Of a stretch of 44,589 bases of DNA, positions 1 to 9,015 are shown piece after piece. The notes under the pieces were generated by a model. That model had not been told where the DNA came from. It saw only the letters and a list, made by a program, of their open reading frames with translations, and made no database searches. The translations under genes and the position numbers were made by a program. Source of the DNA: Blastocatellia bacterium (GTDB lineage Bacteria > Acidobacteriota > Blastocatellia > HR10 > J050); contig JANWZE010000137.1 in NCBI GenBank assembly GCA_025054955.1, positions 1 to 44,589 of the forward strand. The letters are read 5' to 3'. The first letter of the stretch is position 1. Each line of letters begins with the position of its first letter.

Positions 1-3000
1 ACCACATTGCCGCGCACCGTCTTGAGCACGCATGGCGGATTGTTCGGATCAGTCGTGCACTCATTGGTGAACAACCGAATCGCGCCAACCTGCGACCCAA
101 TGTCCAATCCGGTGAACCGCACCAGCATGAAGATCGAATCACCCGGCGCGATGGTGATCTCTGGCGCCGGCACTGCCGGATTCGGATTCAACGGGAACTC
201 CAGCGGCGGAATGATGCCGTCCAGGTCCCAACCAAGCACCGTGAATGACAGGTTGGTGACATCGGGTCGGCGGCCACCTTCGTTGATGACCAGTGGCTGA
301 TCGCCCGAATTCAGCACTTGCACCAGACCGTTCTCAGTCGTCGTGCCACCGATGACGACATCCGGGAACGGTAGGTCGAAGTTGAAGTCAGGCGGCGTGC
401 CCAGCGGCTGCACGAAGATGCACTGCGGCCCAACGATGCCGTTGCCGGTCAGAACCGCGCGGCAGGCTGCCGGGTTCCTGGCATTGGACTCAATCACGGC
501 CACCGCGGTTTGCGGACCGAGCTCGCGCGCTTCGAATCGGAGCGTGACATTCGCACACTGACCAGGCGCAATCGGACCTGGCAGCGGGCCAACCACGGTG
601 AACCGCGGATTGTCAATCCTGATCGCGGTAACGTTCAACGGACGGTCGCCATCGTTGCAGATGGTCAGCGTACGGTCAGCCGTGTTGCTGCCGCCCGTGA
701 TGCAATCGCGCGCCAGCACATCGCCGAAGTTGATGTTGGCTGTCGGCACGCGGCAGAGCGCGTCAACGAAGCATTCGCCACGCACGCCAATCTGGCCGCA
801 GTTGACCGGGCCGCACACCGTGCTCGCCGTGATGCTGATGACACCGGTCTGAACACCGCTTGCGCCACCAGCGCAGGAGAACCGGATTGTCACGAGCAAG
901 TCTTCGCCCGGAGCGACGGTCACCGGACCGACCGGCTGAACCACCGTGAAGGCCGGGTTGTTCGACGTGACCGCGCTGACTGTCAACGGCACATTGCCTG
1001 TGTTGCTGAGAATCACTGTCTGATCAGCCGCGCCTGGCGACAGCACTTCGCCAAAGTCAAGCGACCTGCCGCTCAACGCGCAACCACCTTCAGCGCAGAA
1101 GCCGGTCAGGCTAACTGATCCAAGCCCTGCGGCTGGGCCGCACTCACTGGTCGAATCAAACGTTAGTGTGCCTGTGACAGCGCCTCGCGTTGTGCAGCGG
1201 AACCGCACGGTCACAGTAACGCTTCCACCGACCGGCACAGGTGCTGGCAGCGTCGGGCTGACCACGGTGAACGCAGGATTGTTCGAGTTGATCGCTGTTA
1301 AGTTGAACGGCGTGTTGCCGGTGTTGGTCACCGTGAACGTCCGATCAGCGCTCTGGCCGACGCACACGGTGCCAAAGTCAATCGCGCGCGGCGCCACATC
1401 ACCTGTCGTCTGCAAGCAGACGCCTGTGACGCTCACTGACGCGCAGACCACCGGACCGCATACCGTTGTGGTTGTGATGTTGATCGTGCCGCTTTGCGGG
1501 CCGGGCGCTGTACATCTGAAGCGCACCGTCACATCAGCGCTTTCACCTGCCGAGATCGTGATCGGCAGCGCCGGACCCACAATGACGAAGGCCGGGTTGG
1601 TCGAAGCCACGGCGGTGATCGTCAGATCGCGGCTGCCCGTGTTTCTAATCGTGAAGCTACGGTCGGCGCTCTGACCCACGCAGACATTGCCGAAGCTCAA
1701 CGTGCTGGGCGCCACGGCGCAGGTGATGGCAACGCAGAAGCCCCTCAGGGTGACTGTTCCCAGACTCACAGGCCCGCAGGCGCTCGTGGTCTGGAAGCTC
1801 ACCACGCCGCCTTGTGCGCCGCCCGTCGCGCAGGAGAAGCGCACGGTCACAGCCACGTTGCCACCCACCGGCACGTTAACCGGCAGCGCCGGACTGACTA
1901 CGGCAAACGGACCTGTGACATTGATGGCGTTGATGGTGAATGGCGTGTTACCAAGGTTGCTCACCACAAACGTGCGATCCGCGCTCTGACCCACGCAGAC
2001 ATCGCCATAATCAAGGGTACGCGGAGCCACGTCACCGGCCACTTGCAAGCACGTGCCAGTCAAGCTGACGGAGCCGAGGCTGACTGAGGTGCAGACGCTA
2101 GTTGCATCGAACGCCAGCGTGCCCGTCTGCATGCCGGGGCTTGTGCAGGTCAACCGCACGGTCACGGTCGCGCTGCCGCCGACGGCAATGGTGATCGGCA
2201 ATGCCGGGCTGACAATCGTGAACGCCGGATTGTTCGACACAATCGCGTTGACCCTGAACGGCGTGTTGCCAGTATTGCTAATGACGAACGTCCGCTCTGC
2301 GCTCTGACCCACGCACACAGCGCCGAAATCAATCGCTCGCGGAGTGATATCGCCTGTGGCCTGGATGCACGTGCCGGTCAATGCGACCGTGCCAAGCGCC
2401 ACAGGACCGCATGCACTGCTGGTCGTGAAGCTGACCGTCGCATTCTGCACGCCGGCAGACGTGCAAGTCAATCGCACAGTGAAGTCTTGCGAGCCACCCG
2501 CCGGGATGGTCACCGGCAGCGCCGGACTCACCAACGAGTACGCGCCACCGATGCTGACAGCGGTAATGGTGAACGAACCATTGCCCGTGTTGGTTACCGT
2601 GAACGATCGGTCAGCGCTCGAGCCGACGCACACTTCGCCAAACGCGATGGTGCGCGGACTGACGTCACCGGTGATACTGATGCACGTTCCGCTCAGACTC
2701 ACCGTGCCAAGCGCCACGGGACCACATGCGCTGGTTGCGCTGAAGCTCACCGTGCCGGACTGCGCACCGGCTGAGGTGCAATTCAGTCGAACGGTGATGG
2801 TCACGCTGCCGCCGACGGCGACATTGACCGGCAGCGCCGGACTCACCACGGCAAACGGACCGGTCACGCTCACTGAATTGATCGTGAATGGCGTCGTGCC
2901 CGTGTTGCTCACCACGAACGTGCGATCCGCGCTCTGGCCGACGCACACCGCGCCGAAGTCGAGCGCCCGCGGATTCACATCACCGGTAGCCACAACGCAG

Positions 3001-4895
3001 TTGCCCGTGAGACTGACCGGACTGAGCGCAACAGCGCCGCACGCGCTGGAAGCATCGAACGCGAGCGTCCCCGCTTGCACGCCGGGGCTTGTGCATCTGA
3101 GCCGCACGGTGACGGTCACGCTGCCACCCACCGGCACGGTCGCCGGCAACGTTGGGCTCACGATGCTGTACGATGGGTTATTGGAAGTAATCGAGTTGAT
3201 GGTGAAGGCCAGATTGCCCGTGTTGGTCACGGTGAATGTACGATCGGCGCTTTGACCCACACACACATCGCCGAAGTTCAGCGTGGTCGGACTCACTGCG
3301 CCGCTGGCCACCTGGCACGTACCACTGACGCTGACCGGAGCAACAGCCACAGGACCGCACGGACCGGTCGCGCTGGTCGAGATTGTGCCGGTTTGCGCGC
3401 CCGCGGTAGTGCACGTGAACCGCACGGTCACCACTAGTCCAGTCGCGCCTTCGGGCACATCTGCCGGCAACGCCGGACTTACAATTGTGAACGCCGGGTT
3501 ATTCGACGTGATGCTCGTGACCCTGAATGGCCGATTGCCAACACTGCGAATCGCGAACGTGCGGTCAGCGCTCTGTCCCACGCACACAGTGCCGAAGTCC
3601 AGACTGGTCGGAACGACCTCGCTGGCTGAGTTGATACAAACGGCCTTGGCTCTCACAGTGCCCACATCAACAGGCCCGCAGATACTGGAGACACCCAGCG
3701 AAATCGTCGCATCAATCACGCCCGGACTGGTGCAGGTGAGCCGTATGGTCACAGTCACGCTGCCGCCTGCCGGCACATTGATGGGCAGCGCCGGACCCAC
3801 CACCGAAATTGCCGGGCTGTTGGATGTGATGGTGTTAATCGTGAATGGACGGTTACCTGTGTTATTGACCACGAACGTCCGGTCGGCCGTCTGACCCACG
3901 CAGACATCACCAATGTTAATCAGCGCCGGGTCCACATTACCGCTGACCGTCACACAGAAGCCAGTCAGGCTCACTGATGCCACAGACACAGGCCCGCACA
4001 CACTGGAGGCCGACAGCGCCACTGTACCGCTTTGGGCGCCAGGCGACGTACATCTCATACGAACGGTGATCGTCGCGCTTGCGCCCGGCGCAATCGTCAC
4101 CGGCAGCGCCGTGACAATTGTAAACGCACCACCAACAGTGCCACTGTCAATCGTGACCGGAGTATTGCCGGTATTGGTCACTGTGAAGGTCCGATCAGCG
4201 CTTTGACCCACGCAGACATCGCCAAAGTCGAGACTGGTCGGGGCCACTGTTACAGACGCTCGCAAGCATGTGCCAGAGACACTGACTGTGCCCAGATCAA
4301 GCGGGCAGTTCGCTGCGTTGCTCGTGGTGAACCTGATCGTGCCCGATTGCGGGCCAGGCGCCGTGCAATTGAACGTAACTGTGAAATTCACCGCACGCCC
4401 CACCTCGACGGTAACCGGACCAGACGGTGTGACGGTGAATGCCGGATTATTCGATGTCACCGTGTTGATGGTGAAGTCGCGCGCGCCCGGATTCGGCACA
4501 TTACGCACGCGGAATACGCGCGTCGCGCTCTGACCCACGCAGACATCACCAAAATCGAGACTGGTCGGCGCCACCGACGGCGTGATATTCACACAGAAGC
4601 CGCTGACAGCAACCGGCGCACACAGCGGCGTAGCCGTACAACTGCTGGCCGGGTCAGTCACAATGTTAATCACGCCGCTTTGCGGTCCGCCATCGGCGCA
4701 GTTGAATCGCACTCTGGCAGTCATGCTCTGACCAGGCGCCAGCGTTCGCGGCAGCGGGACACTGGTCGAGACAACGGTGAACGCCGGATTATTGGAAACC
4801 AGTTGGGTGACGGTGAATGAACCGTTCCCTGTACTGCGAATAGTAATCGTGCGTTCAGCATTCTGTCCGACGCACACATCGCCGAAGTCTATGGA
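1..4895 (-). repeat. Tandem array of about 15 choice-of-anchor-D (ASH/Ig-like) units inside the giant protein
   Basis: The signature FGDVCVGQSA recurs with a period of about 315-330 bases. Its copies lie near 4870, 4540, 4210, 3895, 3580, 3260, 2940, 2625, 2310, 1990, 1680 and 1360, with three more divergent copies near 1035, 695 and 350. Each unit is about 106 residues and also shares a central block of type TVTNTGNxPFTI and a VTVRFxC strand. Cysteines recur at fixed places, so one disulfide per unit is likely. The DNA is also similar between units, which suggests recent expansion and makes assembly collapse or unequal exchange possible. Confidence 0.88.
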
Positions 4896-7241
4896 GGCAG
4901 GACTCACTTCGCAGACTGGTCGGACGCACTCAACACGTGATGGTATCCTGGCGCGAATAATTTCATCCAGAATGACCTTGGTCTCAAATCGGCAGACGCC
5001 CGGCGCCGATGGACATGGACAGCACCAGGTGACGTTGAACACAAAGGTCCCACCCGTCAACGGATTGACGAACTGCACGGGCGGATCAATCATGAACGTC
5101 GCTGGGCTGCAATCGCGATCCACTTCCAATGTTAACGGCACAGGCAGATCAAACCCGCGAACCGCGCGCAGGATGACATCCTTCAGCGCGACGTTACCGC
5201 TGGGCGGGCACACAATGGGCGCGCCGGTTGGAATATCAATCGTGCCGTTGCCATCGCAATCAATCGGCCCTTTGGCGCGCGTGTTGGTCGCTTCGGCGAT
5301 CCGACGCAGCGCCGCAGTGACCTGAGCTGGTGGCGTAGAACCGCCATCCACCGCAATACCGACCACTTTAATGCCGCGCTGATTCAATGCGGCCATCGTG
5401 TCGGCAAAGCTTGGCCCCGGATAGGGGCAGGTGCCCGGGTCGCCAGCTTCGTGGAAAGTAGCGTCGGTGATCAATACAATGATCTTCTCCACATCCACGT
5501 CGCGCATGAAATTGGCCTGCTGGTCCGGATCAATGTTGGCGCGACGTCGGCCGCACGGCTCAAATTGGCCAGCGCCCGTCGCTGCCTGGAATAATGCTGG
5601 CAATTGTGATTCGGGCAAGTCACCGCCGCCACGCGGTCTGACGTTTCTGAAAGCATTGATCAAGCGTGTCCGTGTGGATGTGTCCACAGGCGTCAGATCA
5701 ATCTCACGACGATAGGCATAATCGAGTAATTCGCCGAATGGCTGAATTGGATAATCAATGAATGTGCCCAGACCGAGACGAATGTTGCCGCTCCGCAAGG
5801 CTAATAAATCATCAACGAATCGGTCGCTTGATTGGAGGAACTGAGTCAAATTATTGCTGAAGCTGTTGCTAGAATCTACCAGCAGATAAATATCGAGCGG
5901 ACGGAACACCGTCGGGACAATCGTAATTCTGATTGGCACGGTCCGGCATTCACCTTCCGGAACCTGGATGTCGTATTCCAGCGGATCAATCGCCGTAATG
6001 GGACTGTCGGCGCTGGGCGAATCTTCTGGGCCAGTTAAGAGCAAGGAGAGGCCTTCTTGCTTCAGGACCACCACATCCATGCGATTGTCCTTATCCAGAT
6101 AACCGGCCACGGCGTAGACGGGTTGGCCATCAATTGGGTTAACAACCTCGTTCATCGAGCCCTGACGAGCGCCATGATAGATAGCCACTTGCTCAGCGGC
6201 TGTGCGCACGGCGATCAGGTCAGCAACTCGGTCATTGTCAATATCGGCGACGGCCAGTCGGTTAGCCGCTGCGTTGAGCCGTTCACGCACGCCCCACTGA
6301 CCGGCTTCATTGGCACTATATATAAGGACATGGCGCGTGGCGCTATCGAGCACGGCCACATCAGTTCGCGCATCGCCGTTAAAGTCACCGACGACGCTGT
6401 CGAGCAACTCGGTCTCCAGTGGCAGAGTCTTGGCTCGCTCAAACGGCGCTGAGCTATTGCCAAACAACACCGCCATCTGCTCCTGGCCAGCGACAAAAAT
6501 ATCCACGTATGAGTCTGCATCAAAGTAGCCGACCTCCAACCGTGAAACGGCTTCTTGGAAAGGCACGGCCAGTTGGTTGGGCGAGAGTTCCAGTGTGCGC
6601 CCCTGACCAAGATCGCTCCAGATGAGCAACTGCGTTCCGCCTTGGTTACTGACGGCAGTCACCACTTCGACGCCCACGTCGCCCATGAAATCCTTCACCA
6701 CCACTTGGCTCGGTATGCCACTTAGAACGACGCGCTGAGCTTGTGGCAATCCGCCTTTGCCATCACCCACTAAAATGAGCAATGAAGGAGATTGAGCATC
6801 GGCTATGACAATATCAACATGGCCATCCCCAGTCACGTCACCAGCCGCTAACGCGCTGGGCCGGGCCTCCAGGCTAAACGACGTCGGAGCGCCAAATGTG
6901 CCTCTTGCTTGGCCGGCACGAACACTGAGCACGCTGTTGGCATGAGCTACAATCAGCTCCGAGCGACCATCTGCATTGAGGTCGGCTAGCACAGCGGCTA
7001 CCGGTTCGCTAGTCAGCGCTCCCGTCGGTGTTGCCACGTCAACAGTTCTTTTTATGGTTTGTTGTTGTGGAAGCGATTTCGCCTCTGGTGAACCGGTCCA
7101 GACACGGCTCAAAGCCAAACCGGTACGATGAAAGAGGCGATGCACCCAGTCAGCACGTACCACCTGCAACCCGGCCAAACTGAGTGCGGCAATCATTGAT
7201 ACTACACCTAACAATGCATACTTACTGCGCAGACGTTTCAT
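1..7241 (-). CDS. Giant secreted integrin-like protein (FG-GAP propeller, VWA/beta-I domain, choice-of-anchor-D repeats), 3' end outside window
   Basis: One frame stays open from the ATG at 7241 to base 1, so at least 2,413 residues are encoded and the C terminus is missing. The ATG follows GGAGG by five bases. Residues 1-30 are a basic, hydrophobic signal segment. Residues 80-400 hold seven FG-GAP-like blades, each with a short Asp-rich loop (ADLNADG, GDVTGDG, KDFMGD, GYFDADS, GDFNGDA, ADIDNDR, GYLDKDN). Residues 448-695 form a VWA domain with a DxSxS metal site (DSSNS, 456-460), RLGLGTFIDYPIQPFG and ITDATFHEAGD, which resemble the integrin beta I domain as I know it. A DCDGNGTID loop (661-669) looks like a Ca2+ loop. 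Cys-rich sequence at 711-777 leads into about 15 ASH/choice-of-anchor-D units. Likely a surface or exported adhesion or scaffold protein; the ligand is unknown. The domain layout is clear, the function is inferred. Confidence 0.9.
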   Translation of the reverse strand, partial: MKRLRSKYALLGVVSMIAALSLAGLQVVRADWVHRLFHRTGLALSRVWTGSPEAKSLPQQQTIKRTVDVATPTGALTSEPVAAVLADLNADGRSELIVAHANSVLSVRAGQARGTFGAPTSFSLEARPSALAAGDVTGDGHVDIVIADAQSPSLLILVGDGKGGLPQAQRVVLSGIPSQVVVKDFMGDVGVEVVTAVSNQGGTQLLIWSDLGQGRTLELSPNQLAVPFQEAVSRLEVGYFDADSYVDIFVAGQEQMAVLFGNSSAPFERAKTLPLETELLDSVVGDFNGDARTDVAVLDSATRHVLIYSANEAGQWGVRERLNAAANRLAVADIDNDRVADLIAVRTAAEQVAIYHGARQGSMNEVVNPIDGQPVYAVAGYLDKDNRMDVVVLKQEGLSLLLTGPEDSPSADSPITAIDPLEYDIQVPEGECRTVPIRITIVPTVFRPLDIYLLVDSSNSFSNNLTQFLQSSDRFVDDLLALRSGNIRLGLGTFIDYPIQPFGELLDYAYRREIDLTPVDTSTRTRLINAFRNVRPRGGGDLPESQLPALFQAATGAGQFEPCGRRRANIDPDQQANFMRDVDVEKIIVLITDATFHEAGDPGTCPYPGPSFADTMAALNQRGIKVVGIAVDGGSTPPAQVTAALRRIAEATNTRAKGPIDCDGNGTIDIPTGAPIVCPPSGNVALKDVILRAVRGFDLPVPLTLEVDRDCSPATFMIDPPVQFVNPLTGGTFVFNVTWCCPCPSAPGVCRFETKVILDEIIRARIPSRVECVRPVCEVSPASIDFGDVCVGQNAERTITIRSTGNGSFTVTQLVSNNPAFTVVSTSVPLPRTLAPGQSMTARVRFNCADGGPQSGVINIVTDPASSCTATPLCAPVAVSGFCVNITPSVAPTSLDFGDVCVGQSATRVFRVRNVPNPGARDFTINTVTSNNPAFTVTPSGPVTVEVGRAVNFTVTFNCTAPGPQSGTIRFTTSNAANCPLDLGTVSVSGTCLRASVTVAPTSLDFGDVCVGQSADRTFTVTNTGNTPVTIDSGTVGGAFTIVTALPVTIAPGASATITVRMRCTSPGAQSGTVALSASSVCGPVSVASVSLTGFCVTVSGNVDPALINIGDVCVGQTADRTFVVNNTGNRPFTINTITSNSPAISVVGPALPINVPAGGSVTVTIRLTCTSPGVIDATISLGVSSICGPVDVGTVRAKAVCINSASEVVPTSLDFGTVCVGQSADRTFAIRSVGNRPFRVTSITSNNPAFTIVSPALPADVPEGATGLVVTVRFTCTTAGAQTGTISTSATGPCGPVAVAPVSVSGTCQVASGAVSPTTLNFGDVCVGQSADRTFTVTNTGNLAFTINSITSNNPSYSIVSPTLPATVPVGGSVTVTVRLRCTSPGVQAGTLAFDASSACGAVALSPVSLTGNCVVATGDVNPRALDFGAVCVGQSADRTFVVSNTGTTPFTINSVSVTGPFAVVSPALPVNVAVGGSVTITVRLNCTSAGAQSGTVSFSATSACGPVALGTVSLSGTCISITGDVSPRTIAFGEVCVGSSADRSFTVTNTGNGSFTITAVSIGGAYSLVSPALPVTIPAGGSQDFTVRLTCTSAGVQNATVSFTTSSACGPVALGTVALTGTCIQATGDITPRAIDFGAVCVGQSAERTFVISNTGNTPFRVNAIVSNNPAFTIVSPALPITIAVGGSATVTVRLTCTSPGMQTGTLAFDATSVCTSVSLGSVSLTGTCLQVAGDVAPRTLDYGDVCVGQSADRTFVVSNLGNTPFTINAINVTGPFAVVSPALPVNVPVGGNVAVTVRFSCATGGAQGGVVSFQTTSACGPVSLGTVTLRGFCVAITCAVAPSTLSFGNVCVGQSADRSFTIRNTGSRDLTITAVASTNPAFVIVGPALPITISAGESADVTVRFRCTAPGPQSGTINITTTTVCGPVVCASVSVTGVCLQTTGDVAPRAIDFGTVCVGQSADRTFTVTNTGNTPFNLTAINSNNPAFTVVSPTLPAPVPVGGSVTVTVRFRCTTRGAVTGTLTFDSTSECGPAAGLGSVSLTGFCAEGGCALSGRSLDFGEVLSPGAADQTVILSNTGNVPLTVSAVTSNNPAFTVVQPVGPVTVAPGEDLLVTIRFSCAGGASGVQTGVISITASTVCGPVNCGQIGVRGECFVDALCRVPTANINFGDVLARDCITGGSNTADRTLTICNDGDRPLNVTAIRIDNPRFTVVGPLPGPIAPGQCANVTLRFEARELGPQTAVAVIESNARNPAACRAVLTGNGIVGPQCIFVQPLGTPPDFNFDLPFPDVVIGGTTTENGLVQVLNSGDQPLVINEGGRRPDVTNLSFTVLGWDLDGIIPPLEFPLNPNPAVPAPEITIAPGDSIFMLVRFTGLDIGSQVGAIRLFTNECTTDPNNPPCVLKTVRGNV

Positions 7242-7429
7242 GACGCCCTCCTTACGTATTTTCCTGCTTTACGGCTGGTGCAACTGCTCAAACAATAAGA
7301 CAGAGATAATGGGAAACACTCTGTTCCTTCTGCATACACATGGGAAGAGATACAACACGGCAATTCAGAGGCAACATCTGGATTGAAGCTGTGGCCTGAC
7401 AGCTTCACAATTGATTTCCCCCTCAGCAA
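7238..7429 (-). CDS. Possible 63-residue Cys-containing leader ORF upstream of the giant gene
   Basis: A TTG-started frame of 63 codons follows a perfect AAGGAGGT (7440-7447) by ten bases. Its TGA overlaps the ATG of the giant gene in an ATGA junction, a layout seen in translational coupling. The peptide has five cysteines and no recognisable domain. The composition is not clearly coding and the TTG start is weak, so it may instead be untranslated leader RNA whose AAGGAGGT is part of a structure. Low confidence. Confidence 0.2.
   Translation of the reverse strand: MLRGKSIVKLSGHSFNPDVASELPCCISSHVYAEGTECFPLSLSYCLSSCTSRKAGKYVRRAS
7385..7406 (-). promoter_or_regulatory. Perfect 8-bp hairpin in the leader of the giant gene
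   Basis: On the minus strand GAAGCTGT and ACAGCTTC are exact inverted repeats around a six-base CAGGCC loop. The hairpin lies about 145 bases upstream of the ATG inside the predicted 5' UTR. No U-run follows, so it is not a classical terminator. It could be part of a regulatory or stabilising leader. Confidence 0.5.
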
Positions 7430-7485
7430 AATGAGGTCTACCTCCTTGTAGCTTTTTAGCGATACCCCCTAACCACGGAAGCCGC

Positions 7486-7514
7486 ATTCTAACATAAGTG
7501 ATTTTTTTTGTAAA
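7486..7514 (-). promoter_or_regulatory. Sigma70-type promoter for the giant gene
   Basis: On the minus strand TTTACA (7509-7514) and TAGAAT (7486-7491) are separated by exactly 17 bases, and each matches consensus at five of six positions. The spacer and its surroundings are A/T-rich (eight A in a row). Transcription should start near 7479, giving a leader of about 238 bases before the ATG. Confidence 0.6.
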
Positions 7515-7616
7515 TCAATTTTTACGGCCACGTTAAAACTAAAGAACCGGTTAGACTGTCTTGCAAATAATCAGTGTACCTACCACGCATTGATCGCTAC
7601 TTGGATTGATCAAATA

Positions 7617-7701
<85 letters not shown>

Positions 7702-7774
7702 ACTCTTTCTTGCCTCCTCAGTGGAGCCAGCAGCGAACATCAAGTGCTGGCCGTCACAGTTTCGCCATCCGCAA

Positions 7775-8224
7775 TTACTGCTTGGGAGCGGATGATGCCG
7801 GCGGGGTAGATGGAGCCGGCGCCGACTCCGGCTTCGCAGTCTCAGGCGGAGCCGCTGGTTTCGATTCTGTCGGTGCCGTCTGCTGCGCGTCCGGAGTTGC
7901 TGCTGGCGATGGCGTTGTCGGCGGTGTAGCTGATGTCGGCGCTGATTGTTCAACAGGCACGGTGGCTCCACCCTGAATTACCGATTGTGGACCAAACACG
8001 CCTGGCAAGGAGAGGATCAAGGCCAATAAGATCATGATGCCTGCCGTCACCCAGGTCGTCCAGCCCAATACATTTTGCGCGCCGCGTGGCCCGAAGGCTG
8101 TCTGAGTAGCGCCGCCGCCGAACAGCGCCGCTGCGTCAGCTTTCCCCGGTTGAAGCAGCACCGCTGTGATTAACACGAGGCATGTCAAAACATAAACAAT
8201 CAATATCGCATAAATCCACCACAT
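7775..8224 (-). CDS. secG: SecG, preprotein translocase subunit
   Basis: SecG is the small third subunit of the SecYEG inner-membrane translocon. The 149-residue protein has the typical form: TM1 at 4-24, a cytoplasmic loop with QPGKADAAALFGGGATQTAFG (the SecG signature with GKG-like and Gly-rich stretches), and TM2 at about 58-78. The last 60 residues are a Pro/Ala/Thr/Glu-rich tail, longer than in E. coli SecG (110 residues) and probably disordered. Its ATG is five bases after the tpiA stop, and a GGAG inside the end of tpiA may serve it. The tpiA-secG order is widespread in bacteria. Confidence 0.93.
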   Translation of the reverse strand: MWWIYAILIVYVLTCLVLITAVLLQPGKADAAALFGGGATQTAFGPRGAQNVLGWTTWVTAGIMILLALILSLPGVFGPQSVIQGGATVPVEQSAPTSATPPTTPSPAATPDAQQTAPTESKPAAPPETAKPESAPAPSTPPASSAPKQ

Positions 8225-8229
8225 GCTCT

Positions 8230-8991
8230 TTATGACTCCATGTAATGTACAATCTGGGCAAAACTGGAGGCCTCCAAACTGGCGCCGCCCACGAGCGCAC
8301 CATCAATGTCAGGTTGTTGCATCAATGCCCTAATGTTATCCGGCTTCACGCTGCCTCCATACAGAATGCATACTTGCTCAGCCACCGTCTCACTGCCCTG
8401 TTCGCTCAAGCGTCGTCGAATGAATCTGTGCATAGCTTGTGCGATTTCCGGCGTGGCTGTTTTACCTGTTCCGATAGCCCAAACTGGCTCATAGGCCAGT
8501 ATCATACGGGAGAGGTCATGGGCTGTCAACCCGCTCAACCCTTCACTGAGTTGTGTCTGTACGACGGTGTGCTCCTGACCCGCTTCGCGTTGTTGCAATG
8601 TTTCACCCACACAGAGAATCGGGCGTAGACCGGCATCAAGCGCAGCCCGAATTTTATCGCGAATTAGCCCGTTTGTATCGCCGTAATACTGTCGCCGCTC
8701 GGAGTGGCCGATGATCACGTACCGGCAACCGACATCACGAAGCATGATGGCGCTGATTTCACCCGTGCGCGCAGCGAATCCGGGTTGATCGCATACGTCC
8801 TGCGCAGCGACGCCGATGTTGGACCCTTCCAGCCGGTCGGCTACAGCCTTCAGCGCAGTGAACGGCGGCGCCACAGCGATGTCACAATGCTGAACTTGCG
8901 CAACCAGCGGCTTGAGCGCCAAGACCGTTTCAACAGCCTCATGCACCAGCTTGTACATTTTCCAATTGCCGACGATGATCGGTTTTCGCAT
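8230..8991 (-). CDS. tpiA: Triosephosphate isomerase
   Basis: This enzyme interconverts dihydroxyacetone phosphate and glyceraldehyde 3-phosphate in cytoplasmic glycolysis. At 253 residues it has the normal family length. The catalytic residues are visible: Lys11 in GNWKM, His96 in IIGHSERR and Glu168 in [11 protein letters not shown], with the phosphate-binding GGSVKPDN and [10 protein letters not shown] near the end. The ATG follows GGGAGGT by ten bases. It sits between the MbnH-like gene (24 bases upstream) and secG, and should be co-transcribed with gap and pgk. Confidence 0.97.
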   Translation of the reverse strand: MRKPIIVGNWKMYKLVHEAVETVLALKPLVAQVQHCDIAVAPPFTALKAVADRLEGSNIGVAAQDVCDQPGFAARTGEISAIMLRDVGCRYVIIGHSERRQYYGDTNGLIRDKIRAALDAGLRPILCVGETLQQREAGQEHTVVQTQLSEGLSGLTAHDLSRMILAYEPVWAIGTGKTATPEIAQAMHRFIRRRLSEQGSETVAEQVCILYGGSVKPDNIRALMQQPDIDGALVGGASLEASSFAQIVHYMES

Positions 8992-9015
8992 CGGTGTGAA
9001 CCTCCCTGCTGATGA

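Noticed and set aside
7-6625. Many long plus-strand open frames (for example 510-1118, 2344-3255, 4032-4820) opposite the giant gene.
   Set aside because: They lie in fixed register with the repeat units, keep the 106-residue period, lack ribosome sites and have low-complexity translations. They are shadows of the repetitive minus-strand gene.
7242-7485. Leader of the giant gene as a c-di-GMP-I (GEMM) or c-di-AMP riboswitch.
   Set aside because: The conserved core sequences of those classes as I know them are not present. It is kept only as an unnamed structured leader.
7590-7613. TTGATC/GATCAA hairpin just after tRNA-Leu as a terminator.
   Set aside because: Only six base pairs and no U-run. 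It may be tRNA 3' processing, but the case is too weak for a feature.
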